Shown here: positions 21,836 to 30,746 of the stretch, piece after piece
Layout: each line of letters starts with the position of its first letter
Numbering within the stretch: position 1 is the first letter of the stretch
NCBI GenBank assembly: GCA_964553705.1
Contig: CAZKKV010000010.1
Span: 1-31,210 of the forward strand
DNA: 31,210 nt
From: CAYXNZ01 sp964553705
GTDB lineage: Bacteria; Patescibacteriota; Patescibacteriia; Patescibacteriales; GWC2-42-12
Direction of reading: 5' to 3'
Position numbers and translations under genes: made by a program
Notes under the pieces: model-generated
Told to the model about the DNA's origin: nothing
What the model saw: only the letters and a program-made list of their open reading frames with translations
The model's database searches: none

Positions 21836-23008
21836 ATGAAAAAAAATACAAAATCTTTTGGTAAAAATAGCGCAGCGTTAATATTGGTATTGGCAATTTT
21901 AGCCGGGTTCTTGAGTGGTTCTGTCGGCAGTATTTTTATTAAAAATTATTTTGAAAAAAATTATTATGACGTGCCCTTTTTCGGAGAGATTGACTTGGCA
22001 CAGAATGACATAGAGCGGAAATTAGTGATTACTAATCCCAAAAAAGTTGTAGTAAATCAGAACGAGAGCGTAGATGGAACAATCAATTTAGCAGTTTCCA
22101 GCATTGTCGGAATTTTTGAAAAAAAGAAAACGATAGAGCCAAGCGAAAAAAAGATTGATTTGAATTATTATTATAATTTAAATAATTACATTGGACAGGG
22201 TTTAGCGATAACTAGCGATGGCTGGATTATTACTTGCTTTACTCCCGAAGGAGTAAAATCAGGTTTAACCGACAGTATTGGATTGTCTAATTATGTTATT
22301 ATCACAAAAAATAAAGAAATTTTTGAAATTGATAGTTTTGTCAAAGATGTTTTAACAGGATTTAGTTTTTTGCATGCAAAGACTAATAGTCTTACAGTAA
22401 AAGAATTTGTTGACGCTAGCAGTCTTCGGATAGGTGAATTGCTAGTGGCGGTTGATTGGCAAAACAGGGGTTGGCTGACTAATTATGTTGGTCGACAAAG
22501 CAATACAAGTTTAGTTAGGTATAGCGAAGATTTATCAGACAAATTGGTTCTTGCAGAAAAAGTGCCAGCAGATTTTAAATGTTCTTTTGTTTTTGATTTA
22601 TCTGGAAATGTTGCGGGCTTAGTTGATGAAAACGGCGAGGTTGCGCCATTAAATTATTTACGAGGAGCTATTAATAGCATATTGGAATATACAGATATCA
22701 AAAGACCGGTTATGGGAATAAATTATATAAATATTGAGAATTTAGTTAGCATTGGACAAGTAGATAGTGACATGCCGAAACAAGGCGCAGTAATTTTTAA
22801 AGCTTTAAACGGTGTGGCAGTAATAAAAGGTAGTCCAGCAGACAAAGCAGGATTAAAAGAAGGTGATATTATTTTGTCGATTGATGATACAAAAATAGAT
22901 AAAGATAATGATTTAGTTGATATTTTACAGAATTATTTAGAAGGAGATGTGGTGGACGTAAATTTTTGGAGAGAAGGGGAAACGGATAATGCTAAGGTAG
23001 AGTTTTAA
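21836..23008 (+). CDS. HtrA-like protein with PDZ domain and degenerate protease domain
   Basis: The layout is that of an HtrA/DegP-family periplasmic serine protease: N-terminal anchor (about 13-35), trypsin-like domain (about 85-285) and PDZ domain (about 300-390; GSPADKAGLKEGDIILSIDDTKI). By eye alignment the triad is lost: GQGLAITSDGWIITCFTPEG has threonine 136 where TNAHVV has His; DVLTGFSFLHAKT has glycine 175 where Asp is expected; and DFKCSFVFDLSGNVAGL has lysine 248 at the nucleophile of GNSGGPL. The structural glycines and strand pattern remain, so this is probably a binding or scaffold protein. It follows three membrane-associated genes with 6-base spacing. Confidence 0.8.
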   Translation: MKKNTKSFGKNSAALILVLAILAGFLSGSVGSIFIKNYFEKNYYDVPFFGEIDLAQNDIERKLVITNPKKVVVNQNESVDGTINLAVSSIVGIFEKKKTIEPSEKKIDLNYYYNLNNYIGQGLAITSDGWIITCFTPEGVKSGLTDSIGLSNYVIITKNKEIFEIDSFVKDVLTGFSFLHAKTNSLTVKEFVDASSLRIGELLVAVDWQNRGWLTNYVGRQSNTSLVRYSEDLSDKLVLAEKVPADFKCSFVFDLSGNVAGLVDENGEVAPLNYLRGAINSILEYTDIKRPVMGINYINIENLVSIGQVDSDMPKQGAVIFKALNGVAVIKGSPADKAGLKEGDIILSIDDTKIDKDNDLVDILQNYLEGDVVDVNFWREGETDNAKVEF

Positions 23009-23077
23009 ATACGCTTATTTTGGGTAGGTGCGGATATTAGCAGTTTATTGTTTGAGTATTTTGTGTATTAATATTTT

Positions 23078-23110
23078 AGCCTGCGGGTTTATTCGCAGGC
23101 TTTTTTGTTT
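23078..23110 (+). terminator. Rho-independent terminator of the envelope gene run
   Basis: AGCCTGCG (23078-23085) pairs with CGCAGGCT (23094-23101) around an 8-nt loop and is followed by a T tract. The strongest terminator in the window; it closes the pilT-to-HtrA run before the pgk promoter. Confidence 0.9.
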
Positions 23111-23121
23111 AAGGCTTATTG

Positions 23122-23130
23122 TGGTATAAT
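23122..23130 (+). promoter_or_regulatory. Extended -10 promoter of pgk, nearly leaderless
   Basis: TGGTATAAT with TATAAT at 23125-23130. The pgk ATG follows at 23144, so transcription starting about 7 bases after the -10 would leave a leader of only about 6 nt and no room for a ribosome binding site. No good -35 at the normal spacing. Confidence 0.55.
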
Positions 23131-23143
23131 AATATAAATCTCT

Positions 23144-24307
23144 ATGAGAATAAAAACAATAAGACAGATAAAAAAATTAAGTAATAAAACCGTATTTTTA
23201 CGGGCTGATTTTAATGTGCCGATTAAAGATGGTAATATAAAAGATGATTATAAAATAGTAGCAACCCTACCTACTATTCGTTTTTTATTAAGGCATGGTT
23301 GCAAGATTATTATTGCGACTCATTTGGGCAAACCAAATGGTCGAAATAAAAAATTTTCTGTTAAGCCAATTGCTGACAGATTAGGACAATTATTGGATAT
23401 AAAAATAGAATTAGTGGATAATTATTGGAATAAATCAACCAAAGAACTGAAAGCTGATTTGAGTGAAAAAGACATTTTGATTTTAGAAAATCTTAGATTT
23501 AATAGTGGTGAAGAGAAAAATAATAAGCGATTTGGCAAACTATTGTCAAAAATGGCGCAAATATATGTCAATGACGCTTTTGCTGTTAGTCATCGTCAAC
23601 ATGCTTCAGTTAGCGTGATAAAAAAATATTTACCTAGCTATGCCGGTCTGCTTTTAGAAAAAGAAATTAAAAATTTAAATAGAATTTTGAAACCGCAAAA
23701 GCCGATGGTTTCAGTGGTGGGAGGAAACAAGGTGCAAACAAAAATAAAACTAGTCAAATCTTTGGGCAAAAAATCTTCTGTAGTTTTAATTGGCGGAGCT
23801 TTGGCTAATAGTTTTATCTCTGCTTATGGTTTTGAAATAGGTAAATCAACTGTTGAACAGGATTGTATTAAATTAGCTAAAAAATTTAAAAATAAAAATA
23901 TTATATTACCAATTGATGTGCTGGTTGGCAAAAGTAAAAATACTACCGAAGTATTAGCTAAACCAGTCAGTCAGGTGAATAAAAACGATATTATTTTGGA
24001 TATTGGACCAAGAACTATAAAGTTGTTTGCTAATTATATTAGAAAAGCCAACACTATTGTTTGGAATGGGCCGATGGGTTATTTTGAAAATAGTCATTTT
24101 AAACATGGCACTATGGCATTGGTGCAAGTCGTTTCTTCCCGTTCGCGCGGATTAGCTTTTGGCGTAGTCGGCGGAGGCGAGACATTAGAAGCTTTTAAGC
24201 AGGCTAAAACGTTGGATTATCTGGATTGGGTGTCAACTGGCGGTGGAGCTATGTTAGCCTATTTATCGGGTGAAAAAATGCCAGGCTTAAAAAAAATTAT
24301 TAAATAA
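23144..24307 (+). CDS. pgk: Phosphoglycerate kinase
   Basis: Transfers phosphate from 1,3-bisphosphoglycerate to ADP, the first ATP-forming step of lower glycolysis. The N-terminal domain shows RADFNVPIKDG, ATHLGKPNG, ENLRFNSGEE and NDAFAVSHR(Q)HAS; the nucleotide-binding C-terminal domain shows GGNKVQTKI, WNGPMGYFE and GVVGGGETLEAF with the closing WVSTGGGAML. At 387 residues it is full length. It is the first gene of a run of glycolytic and fermentative genes behind an extended -10 promoter. Confidence 0.97.
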   Translation: MRIKTIRQIKKLSNKTVFLRADFNVPIKDGNIKDDYKIVATLPTIRFLLRHGCKIIIATHLGKPNGRNKKFSVKPIADRLGQLLDIKIELVDNYWNKSTKELKADLSEKDILILENLRFNSGEEKNNKRFGKLLSKMAQIYVNDAFAVSHRQHASVSVIKKYLPSYAGLLLEKEIKNLNRILKPQKPMVSVVGGNKVQTKIKLVKSLGKKSSVVLIGGALANSFISAYGFEIGKSTVEQDCIKLAKKFKNKNIILPIDVLVGKSKNTTEVLAKPVSQVNKNDIILDIGPRTIKLFANYIRKANTIVWNGPMGYFENSHFKHGTMALVQVVSSRSRGLAFGVVGGGETLEAFKQAKTLDYLDWVSTGGGAMLAYLSGEKMPGLKKIIK

Positions 24308-24338
24308 ATTTATTAATTAATAAAATAAACAAAAACAT

Positions 24339-25097
24339 ATGATACCAAACAAAATTGTGACAATTTTTATTAGTTTTCTTTTGACTATCGGTACAATCTA
24401 TTTAGCAATTTTGAGCATGAATGCTTGGAAGGCAAATGATTATATTGGTGTGAGCGAAGAGCAGAGACATTCAATTACCGTAACTGGCGAAGGTGAAGTT
24501 ATTGGTGTGCCTGATATAGCCAAAATTCAATTAGGTTGTTCGGTCGAGAAAAAAACAGTAGCTGCCGCACAAGAAGACAATACTGAAAAAATAAATAATA
24601 TTGTAGAAAAATTAAAGAATGATTTTGATATTGACGAAAAAGATATAAAAACTTCAAATTATAGTATTTATCCTCAGTATAATTGGCTTGAAGGCAGGCA
24701 AACATTAAGAGGTTATCAAGTGAGTCAAAACATAGATATAAAAATAAGAGATTTAGATGAGGTCGGGGAAATTTTGCAGGTTTCAGGAGATTTAGGTTTG
24801 AATCAGGTTGGTAGTTTGTCGTTTGAAATTGACGAACCAGAGGATTTGAAACAGGAGGCTCGAGAAAAGGCAATAAAAAAGGCGAAAGAAAAAGCCGAGT
24901 CTATGGCTGATATAGTTGGTGTTAATTTGGGTAGAATAATAAATTTTTCAGAGTACACAGATACGCCAACAGCTATTTACGAGAGCGCTTACAAGAGTAT
25001 AGGTATGGGGGGAGGATTTGACGAGGCGACGCCGTCAATAGAAGCTGGCAGTACGGAAATCAAAATTACTGTTACGATTGAATACGAAATTTTATAA
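24339..25097 (+). CDS. SIMPL domain protein (DUF541)
   Basis: An N-terminal span (about 7-29) anchors a SIMPL domain: ITVTGEGEVIGVPDIAKI at the start, RGYQVSQNIDIKIRDLDEVGEIL in the middle, and LKQEAREKAIKKAKEKAESMADIVGVNLG, the family's signature helix. SIMPL proteins are periplasmic or extracytoplasmic and their biochemical role is unclear; some relate to oxidative stress or signalling. It sits between pgk and eno with gaps of 31 and 23 bases. The placement inside a glycolytic run looks like chromosomal packing rather than a shared pathway. Confidence 0.88.
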   Translation: MIPNKIVTIFISFLLTIGTIYLAILSMNAWKANDYIGVSEEQRHSITVTGEGEVIGVPDIAKIQLGCSVEKKTVAAAQEDNTEKINNIVEKLKNDFDIDEKDIKTSNYSIYPQYNWLEGRQTLRGYQVSQNIDIKIRDLDEVGEILQVSGDLGLNQVGSLSFEIDEPEDLKQEAREKAIKKAKEKAESMADIVGVNLGRIINFSEYTDTPTAIYESAYKSIGMGGGFDEATPSIEAGSTEIKITVTIEYEIL

Positions 25098-25120
25098 AAA
25101 TTAATAATCAATATATTTAT

Positions 25121-26383
25121 ATGGCTAAAATAAAAAAGATAATTTCCCGAGAAATACTTGATTCTCGTGGCAACCCAACAATTGAAACAAAGATTGTACT
25201 TGACAATGATTTGTTGGCTAAGGCGAGTGTGCCGTCTGGCGCTTCAACTGGCGAGCATGAAGCAATTGAATTACGCGATGGCGACAAAAAAAGGTATGGT
25301 GGTAAAGGCGTGCTAAAGGCTGTAGAAAATGTCAATAAAATAATTGCAAAAAAATTAACAGGAATGAGCTTGGTTAGCCAGTCTAAATTTGACAGATTAT
25401 TAATCGATCTTGACGGCACAAGCAATAAAAGCAAACTAGGTGCTAATGCGGTATTGTCAGTGTCGTTGGCTTATGCTCGAGTAGGGGCGGTGGCAAATAA
25501 TATAGAATTATATAGTTATTTAGCAAAGGAATTTGATTTTGATAGCAAAAAAATTAATTTACCTGTTCCAGCTTTTAATATTTTTAATGGCGGTCGACAT
25601 GCTGATACAAATTTAGATTTTCAGGAATTTATGATTGTGCCTATTCTAGAGACAAGTTTTAGCGAAAAAGTAAGAATTGGCGCTGAAATTTTTCATGAAT
25701 TGGGAGATGTTTTGAGAAGAGCAGGTTTTGATACAGATGTTGGCAATGAAGGTGGATATGCGCCTGATATGGTCTCTAGTGTGCAAGCAATTGAGCTGAT
25801 TATCGCCGCTATAGTTGAAGCTGGCTATAAACCAGAAGATGAAGTTTGTTTGGGAATTGATGTCGGTTCATCCGAGTTATACAACCCAGAAACCAAAAAG
25901 TATATTTTTAAATTGGATCAAGGACATTTTACCAGTGCTACTTTGATTGGATTATACAATGAATGGTTTAGGAAATATCCGATAATTTCTATCGAGGACG
26001 GTTTGGCGCAAGACGACTGGCTAGGTTGGAGTGAACTAACCAAGGAATTGGGCGATGAGATGATGCTAATCGGTGACGATCTTTTTACGACCAATACGAA
26101 CCGTTTGCGAGAGGGTATAAAAAATCGGGCAGCTAACGCCGTTTTAATAAAGCCAAATCAGGTTGGTACTTTGACCGAAACAATGGAATGCGTCAAACTG
26201 GCTCAGAAGCATAATTATAGAATTATGGTATCGCATCGTAGCGGGGAGACGTGTGATAATTTTATTGCGGATTTAGCAGTAGCAGTCGGAGCGGAATTTA
26301 TTAAATCAGGATCACTTTCCAGAAGCGAGAGATTGTCTAAATACAATCGCTTAATGGAAATAGAGAGTCAGTTAATCAATTAA
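25121..26383 (+). CDS. eno: Enolase (phosphopyruvate hydratase)
   Basis: Dehydrates 2-phosphoglycerate to phosphoenolpyruvate. Diagnostic stretches are REILDSRGNPT, PSGASTGEHEAIELRDGD, the FNGGRHADTNLDFQEFMI segment, the NEGGYAP loop with its acidic residue, LIGDDLFTTN, IKPNQVGTLTET with the catalytic lysine, SHRSGET and GSLSRSER. All metal ligands and catalytic positions appear intact; FIKSGSLSRSER has S for the usual T. Length 420 is normal. It directly precedes the two phosphoglycerate mutase genes, which act immediately before it in the pathway. Confidence 0.97.
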   Translation: MAKIKKIISREILDSRGNPTIETKIVLDNDLLAKASVPSGASTGEHEAIELRDGDKKRYGGKGVLKAVENVNKIIAKKLTGMSLVSQSKFDRLLIDLDGTSNKSKLGANAVLSVSLAYARVGAVANNIELYSYLAKEFDFDSKKINLPVPAFNIFNGGRHADTNLDFQEFMIVPILETSFSEKVRIGAEIFHELGDVLRRAGFDTDVGNEGGYAPDMVSSVQAIELIIAAIVEAGYKPEDEVCLGIDVGSSELYNPETKKYIFKLDQGHFTSATLIGLYNEWFRKYPIISIEDGLAQDDWLGWSELTKELGDEMMLIGDDLFTTNTNRLREGIKNRAANAVLIKPNQVGTLTETMECVKLAQKHNYRIMVSHRSGETCDNFIADLAVAVGAEFIKSGSLSRSERLSKYNRLMEIESQLIN

Positions 26384-26407
26384 TCAGCTGGCAATTATTT
26401 ATCCTTG

Positions 26408-26436
26408 ATTAACTAAACAGTTAATTAATTTTTCTT
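26408..26436 (+). terminator. Possible weak terminator between eno and gpmI
   Basis: ATTAACT (26408-26414) and AGTTAAT (26419-26425) form a 7-bp A/T stem with an AAAC loop, followed by a T-rich stretch TAATTTTTCTTTT. The stem is weak, so any termination is likely partial. Confidence 0.3.
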
Positions 26437-26438
26437 TT

Positions 26439-28022
26439 ATGGATAAAATGAACAAAATAAATAAAGGTTTTAAAAATAGTCTACCCATGCTGCTTGTTAT
26501 CCTCGATGGATGGGGTATCACCGGTTCTAGCAAAGGTAATGCTATAACGTTGGCAAAAACTCCTGTTATAGACAAGATTTCTAAAGAATATCCCTGTACT
26601 GAAATCTATGCTCACGGCAAATATGTTGGTCTGCCACCCAAGCAGGATGGTAACAGTGAAGCTGGCCACATGAATATTGGTGCCGGGAGAGTTGTTGAAC
26701 AGGATGTGGTCAAAATTTGCAAAAGCATTAATGACGGAACATTTTTTAAGAACCCCGCTTTTTTAGAAGGGATTCATCATGTTAAAAAGAATAATTCCAA
26801 CCTGCATTTGATGGGTATGCTATCAAACGGCATGAGCGCTCATAGCGATCCAGACCATATTTTGGCTTTATTAACCCTAGCTAGAAAAACAAACGTAAAA
26901 AATGTTTATTTACATTTGTTTACTGACGGTCGTGATTCGCCCAAATACGCATCGTTGAAATTAGTTGAAGATCTCCAAAAGATGTTTAAAAACGGAGAAG
27001 CAATTGCTACAATTATCGGCAGATTTTACGCCATGGATAGAAAAAAAAGATGGGATCGGAGTGAAAAAACTTACAATGTTTTAGTTGGTGGAATTGGACG
27101 GAAAGCCAAGTCAGTCCAGACAGCTATAACTGAGGCTTATAATCGCGGAGAAAATGATGAATTTATTGAGCCTTATATTATTAGCAAAAATGGTAAGCCA
27201 ACTCCGAGAATAAACAATAATGACAGTGTTATATTTTTTAATTTGAGATCAGATCGAGCTAGGCAGTTGGCAAAAGTTTTTGTACAAGAAAATTTTTGTG
27301 AAAAAAATAAATATTGTTTTTCCCGAAGAAAAGTTTTAAAAAATGTTAGATTTATCGCCATGACTGATTTCGGGCCAGACTTGGATAATATGATGACTGC
27401 TTATCCGGGGGTTGATTTGAAAGAAACATTACCGATGCAATTGAGAAGTTTGAAGCAGCTTTATCTAGCCGAGACAGAAAAATATGCTCACGTAACTTAT
27501 TTCATGAACGGTGGTTATGCAGACCCAGTTGACGATGAAATCAGGGAAGTTGTTCCTTCGCCTGACGTCAGATCTTATGATAAAACGCCTGCTATGAGCT
27601 CTGAAATTTTGACAAAAAAAATTATTAGTTATCTTAAAAATAAAAAATTTGACTTTGTTTTGGCTAATTACGCGGCGCCTGACATGATAGGCCATACTGG
27701 CAATTTACAAGCTGGTATAGAATGCTGTCAAAAAGTAGACCAGTATTTAGGTGAGCTAATAAAAGCTTATTTGTCTGTAGATGGGACGATTATCGTTACC
27801 GCTGACCACGGAAATATTGAGGAGATGATAAATCTTGAGACAGGAGAGATTGATACCGAGCATTCTGTTAACAAAGTGCCTTTTATTGTGGTAAATGATA
27901 AATTAAAAAGAAAAATTAGTTTAAAAAATTCCGGCTCTTTATGTGATGTAACTCCGACTGTTTTACATTTATTAGGATTGACAAAACCAAAGACCATGAG
28001 CGGTGATAGTTTAATCAAATAA
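26439..28022 (+). CDS. gpmI: Cofactor-independent phosphoglycerate mutase, divergent subtype
   Basis: Interconverts 3- and 2-phosphoglycerate through a phosphoserine, using two manganese ions. Intact positions are D23 (VILDGWG), the nucleophile S73 in DGNSEAGHMNIGAGR, HLFTDGRD, GRFYAMDRKKRWDR, DRARQL, KYAHVTYF and ADHGNIEE. It differs from textbook GpmI at the substrate loop: NGMSAHSDPDH with one extra residue in place of GGVHSHxxH, and NGGYADPVDDE in place of the usual GGRE motif. These agree with a subtype I recall from CPR genomes. Length 527. It starts 55 bases after eno and is followed 5 bases on by a second, canonical GpmI. Confidence 0.9.
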   Translation: MDKMNKINKGFKNSLPMLLVILDGWGITGSSKGNAITLAKTPVIDKISKEYPCTEIYAHGKYVGLPPKQDGNSEAGHMNIGAGRVVEQDVVKICKSINDGTFFKNPAFLEGIHHVKKNNSNLHLMGMLSNGMSAHSDPDHILALLTLARKTNVKNVYLHLFTDGRDSPKYASLKLVEDLQKMFKNGEAIATIIGRFYAMDRKKRWDRSEKTYNVLVGGIGRKAKSVQTAITEAYNRGENDEFIEPYIISKNGKPTPRINNNDSVIFFNLRSDRARQLAKVFVQENFCEKNKYCFSRRKVLKNVRFIAMTDFGPDLDNMMTAYPGVDLKETLPMQLRSLKQLYLAETEKYAHVTYFMNGGYADPVDDEIREVVPSPDVRSYDKTPAMSSEILTKKIISYLKNKKFDFVLANYAAPDMIGHTGNLQAGIECCQKVDQYLGELIKAYLSVDGTIIVTADHGNIEEMINLETGEIDTEHSVNKVPFIVVNDKLKRKISLKNSGSLCDVTPTVLHLLGLTKPKTMSGDSLIK

Positions 28023-28027
28023 AATAA

Positions 28028-29614
28028 ATGGAAGAGACAAAAAATAAAAAACCAATAGTTTTAATAGTTATGGATGGCTGGGGTATAACCCAGCCATATT
28101 CTGGCAATGCAATTAGTCAAGCCAATACCCCAAATATCAATGACTATATTTCCAGATATCCATCAATGACATTGCGGGCATCGGGCGAAGCAGTCGGCTT
28201 GCCGTGGGGCGAAAGTGGCAATAGCGAAGTTGGGCATATTAATTTAGGTTTAGGTAGAATATTGTATCAAGATTTGCCAAAAATAAACAAAGCTATCGCT
28301 GACAATAGTTTTTACAAGAATGAATCTTTGTTAAAAGCGATTAACCATGCTAAAAAAAATAAATCAAGTTTGCATTTGTTAGGGTTGGTTTCAACTGGAT
28401 GTATTCATTCATCGATTGAGCATTTGGAAGCGCTTTTAGCCTTAATGAAGGAAGAAAATTTTAAGAATTTTTATATACATGCGATTCTTGATGGACGAGA
28501 TACACCATATAATAGCGGATTAAATTTTATAAAACAAATTGAAAAAGATTTAAGCGATTCTGGTTGTGGCGCTATTGCCACTTTGTCAGGCAGGTTTTAT
28601 GCAATGGACAGAGATAATCATTGGGACAGGACAGAAAAGGTTTATCGAGCTATGGTATTTGGCGAGGGCAACAAAAGTGAGACAGCGGTTGAAGCGATTG
28701 AAGCAAGCTATGAAAAAAAGATATATGACGAAGAATTTATGCCGACAGTCATTGAAAAAAATGGTTGTCCCGTAGCTAAAGTAAAAGAAAAAGATGCGAT
28801 TGTTTTTTTTAATTTTAGAGCAGATCGTGCCAGACAAATAACCAAAGCTTTTGTTTTGCCTGGTTTAGAAAAATTCAGTAGAGGAGAGTATCTAAAAGAT
28901 TTATTGTTTGTTTGTTTCACTGAATACGAAAATAGTTTGCCTGTAGACATAGCTTTCCCAGTCGAAGTAATAAGAGACACCTTAGGCGAGATAATTTCCA
29001 AAAAGGGCTTAAAACAATTAAGGATTGCGGAGACAGAAAAATATGCGCATGTCACTTATTTTTTTAATGGTGGGCGTGAAGATAAATTGGACGGCGAGGA
29101 TCATATCCTTGTACCATCACCCCAAATAGCTAGTTATGATTTGAAGCCGGAAATGTCAGCACCAGAGTTGACTAGTAAATTACTAAAAGCTATTGAATCA
29201 GACGGTTATGATTTTATTTTGGTTAATTACGCTAATCCAGACATGGTTGGTCATACTGGGAATATAAAGGCGGCTATCAGAGCGATCGAAACAGTTGACA
29301 CGTGTATCGGCAAAGTAGTAAAAGCAGTGTTGGCTCAAAACGGATTAATTTTTTTGGTTGCCGATCATGGTAATGCTGAGGTAATGTTTAATATGCAAAC
29401 TGGCATGATAGACAAAGAGCATACCACTAACCCAGTGCCGTTTATTGCTATCGGCAAAGAATTCGAAGGCAAAAATGCCATGAAACAGGATGCTCCAGGC
29501 GGAGATTTAAGTTTATTGCAACCGCAAGGAATTTTATCCGACGTTGCCCCAACTATTTTGTATGTTCTAGGGATAAATAAACCAAAAAAGATGACTGGCA
29601 GAAGCTTGATATAA
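28028..29614 (+). CDS. gpmI: Cofactor-independent phosphoglycerate mutase, canonical subtype
   Basis: Same reaction as the preceding gene. D16 (VMDGWG), S66 in ESGNSEVGHINLGLGR, AILDGRDTP, GRFYAMDRDNHWDR, RADRARQI, KYAHVTYFFNGGRED, PSPQIASYDLKPEMSAPE and ADHGNAEVM are all standard. In the substrate loop it reads TGCIHSSIEH, keeping the first histidine but with S for the second of GVHSH. Length 528. Sequence identity with its neighbour looks moderate and spread out, with different loop types, so this is an old paralogue pair or a transferred copy, not a recent duplication. Translation is probably coupled to that of the first copy. Confidence 0.93.
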   Translation: MEETKNKKPIVLIVMDGWGITQPYSGNAISQANTPNINDYISRYPSMTLRASGEAVGLPWGESGNSEVGHINLGLGRILYQDLPKINKAIADNSFYKNESLLKAINHAKKNKSSLHLLGLVSTGCIHSSIEHLEALLALMKEENFKNFYIHAILDGRDTPYNSGLNFIKQIEKDLSDSGCGAIATLSGRFYAMDRDNHWDRTEKVYRAMVFGEGNKSETAVEAIEASYEKKIYDEEFMPTVIEKNGCPVAKVKEKDAIVFFNFRADRARQITKAFVLPGLEKFSRGEYLKDLLFVCFTEYENSLPVDIAFPVEVIRDTLGEIISKKGLKQLRIAETEKYAHVTYFFNGGREDKLDGEDHILVPSPQIASYDLKPEMSAPELTSKLLKAIESDGYDFILVNYANPDMVGHTGNIKAAIRAIETVDTCIGKVVKAVLAQNGLIFLVADHGNAEVMFNMQTGMIDKEHTTNPVPFIAIGKEFEGKNAMKQDAPGGDLSLLQPQGILSDVAPTILYVLGINKPKKMTGRSLI

Positions 29615-29679
29615 AATGTCCAATCAAATGAAGATTGTCAAAATATTTTTTATCTAATAATTTTAATATTATAAATAGC

Positions 29680-30732
29680 ATGTCTATTTTAGTAATAAAT
29701 GCTGGATCAACTTCATTAAAGTATGCTTTGTTTAAGAAAGAAGAAGAATTAGAGCGGGGTGAGTTTGAAATAAAAGATTACAATTACGAAAAAGCTATAA
29801 AGCAATTGTTGCGACAAAAGGATTTTTTACAGGATATTACTGCTGTTGGACATAGGGTTGTGCATGGAGGGTATAGATTTATTAAGCCGACATTGATGAA
29901 TGCGGATGTTATTGACGGCATAGAAGTGTTTAATGATTTAGCTCCTCTACATAATCCATATAATCTTGCTTGCGCAAAAATTGTTCGTGAATATTTACCA
30001 GACATTCCTCATGTGGCAGTCTTTGACACAGCTTTTTTTGCTGATTTACCCAAACGAGCAAAGATTTATGCTTTACCAAAAGAAATCACTGAAAAATATA
30101 AAATTTATCGTTATGGCTTTCACGGATTGTCGCACGAATACGTCATGAATGAGTCGGCCAGACAATTGAATCGCGATGTTAAAGAACTTAATTTAATCAC
30201 TTGTCATTTGGGTGGTGGTGGTTCAATTGCTGCAATAAAACAAGGTAAACCAATCGATATATCAATGGGCTGGACACCAATGGAAGGATTGGTAATGATG
30301 ACTCGTTCAGGTGACCTAGGTCCTGGCATAGTTCTAGAACTTTTAAAAATTTTACCAGGTGAGATTACGGAAGAAAAAGTTAATCAACTTTACGATTTAT
30401 TAAATTATCATTCTGGCATCAAGGGTATGACTGGCATCAATGATTTTCGGGAATTATTAAAGCAATTGTCTTTAGGCGATGAAGAAGCAAAATTAGCTTT
30501 TGATGTAGTTGTTTATCGAATAGTAAAATATATCGGTGCTTATTGGGTAGTTTTGGGCGGACAGCTGGATGCAGTTGTATTTACTGGAGCTATTGGTGCC
30601 GGCAATCCAACAACCAGAAATCAGATAATAAGCAAATTAAATTTTTTAGCTGGAGTTGAATTTTTAGCTATTGGGTCAAATGAAGAGTTTATGATTTACA
30701 AAAATACGACTCAGTTATTTCCAGAGCAATAG
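29680..30732 (+). CDS. ackA: Acetate kinase (acetate/propionate kinase family), short form
   Basis: Makes ATP and acetate from acetyl phosphate. Family motifs are present with all key residues: VINAGSTSLK (usually N-GSSSLK), GHRVVHGG with the substrate arginine, LHNP, VFDTAFF with catalytic Asp, YRYGFHGLSH with catalytic His, MTRSGDLGPG with catalytic Arg, FTGAIGAGN and SNEEFMI with the metal-binding Glu. A TTG-initiated frame is open from 29635, but ATG 29680 (350 residues) gives the expected start at VINAGS. It is about 50 residues shorter than E. coli AckA, mainly between the first motif and GHRVVHGG and at the C-terminus. No phosphotransacetylase is adjacent. Confidence 0.92.
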   Translation: MSILVINAGSTSLKYALFKKEEELERGEFEIKDYNYEKAIKQLLRQKDFLQDITAVGHRVVHGGYRFIKPTLMNADVIDGIEVFNDLAPLHNPYNLACAKIVREYLPDIPHVAVFDTAFFADLPKRAKIYALPKEITEKYKIYRYGFHGLSHEYVMNESARQLNRDVKELNLITCHLGGGGSIAAIKQGKPIDISMGWTPMEGLVMMTRSGDLGPGIVLELLKILPGEITEEKVNQLYDLLNYHSGIKGMTGINDFRELLKQLSLGDEEAKLAFDVVVYRIVKYIGAYWVVLGGQLDAVVFTGAIGAGNPTTRNQIISKLNFLAGVEFLAIGSNEEFMIYKNTTQLFPEQ

Positions 30733-30746
30733 TCAAATAAACTTTA

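Noticed and set aside
24499..24873. Long minus-strand open frame opposite the SIMPL gene
   Set aside because: The plus-strand SIMPL protein has clear family motifs; the minus frame has no recognisable domain and is a coding shadow.
26439..29614. The two gpmI genes as one frameshifted or recently duplicated gene
   Set aside because: Each is full length with its own start, stop and complete motifs, and the sequences are clearly diverged.
29635..29679. N-terminal extension of acetate kinase from a TTG codon
   Set aside because: It is not conserved in the family and is AT-rich leader; ATG 29680 gives the standard start.
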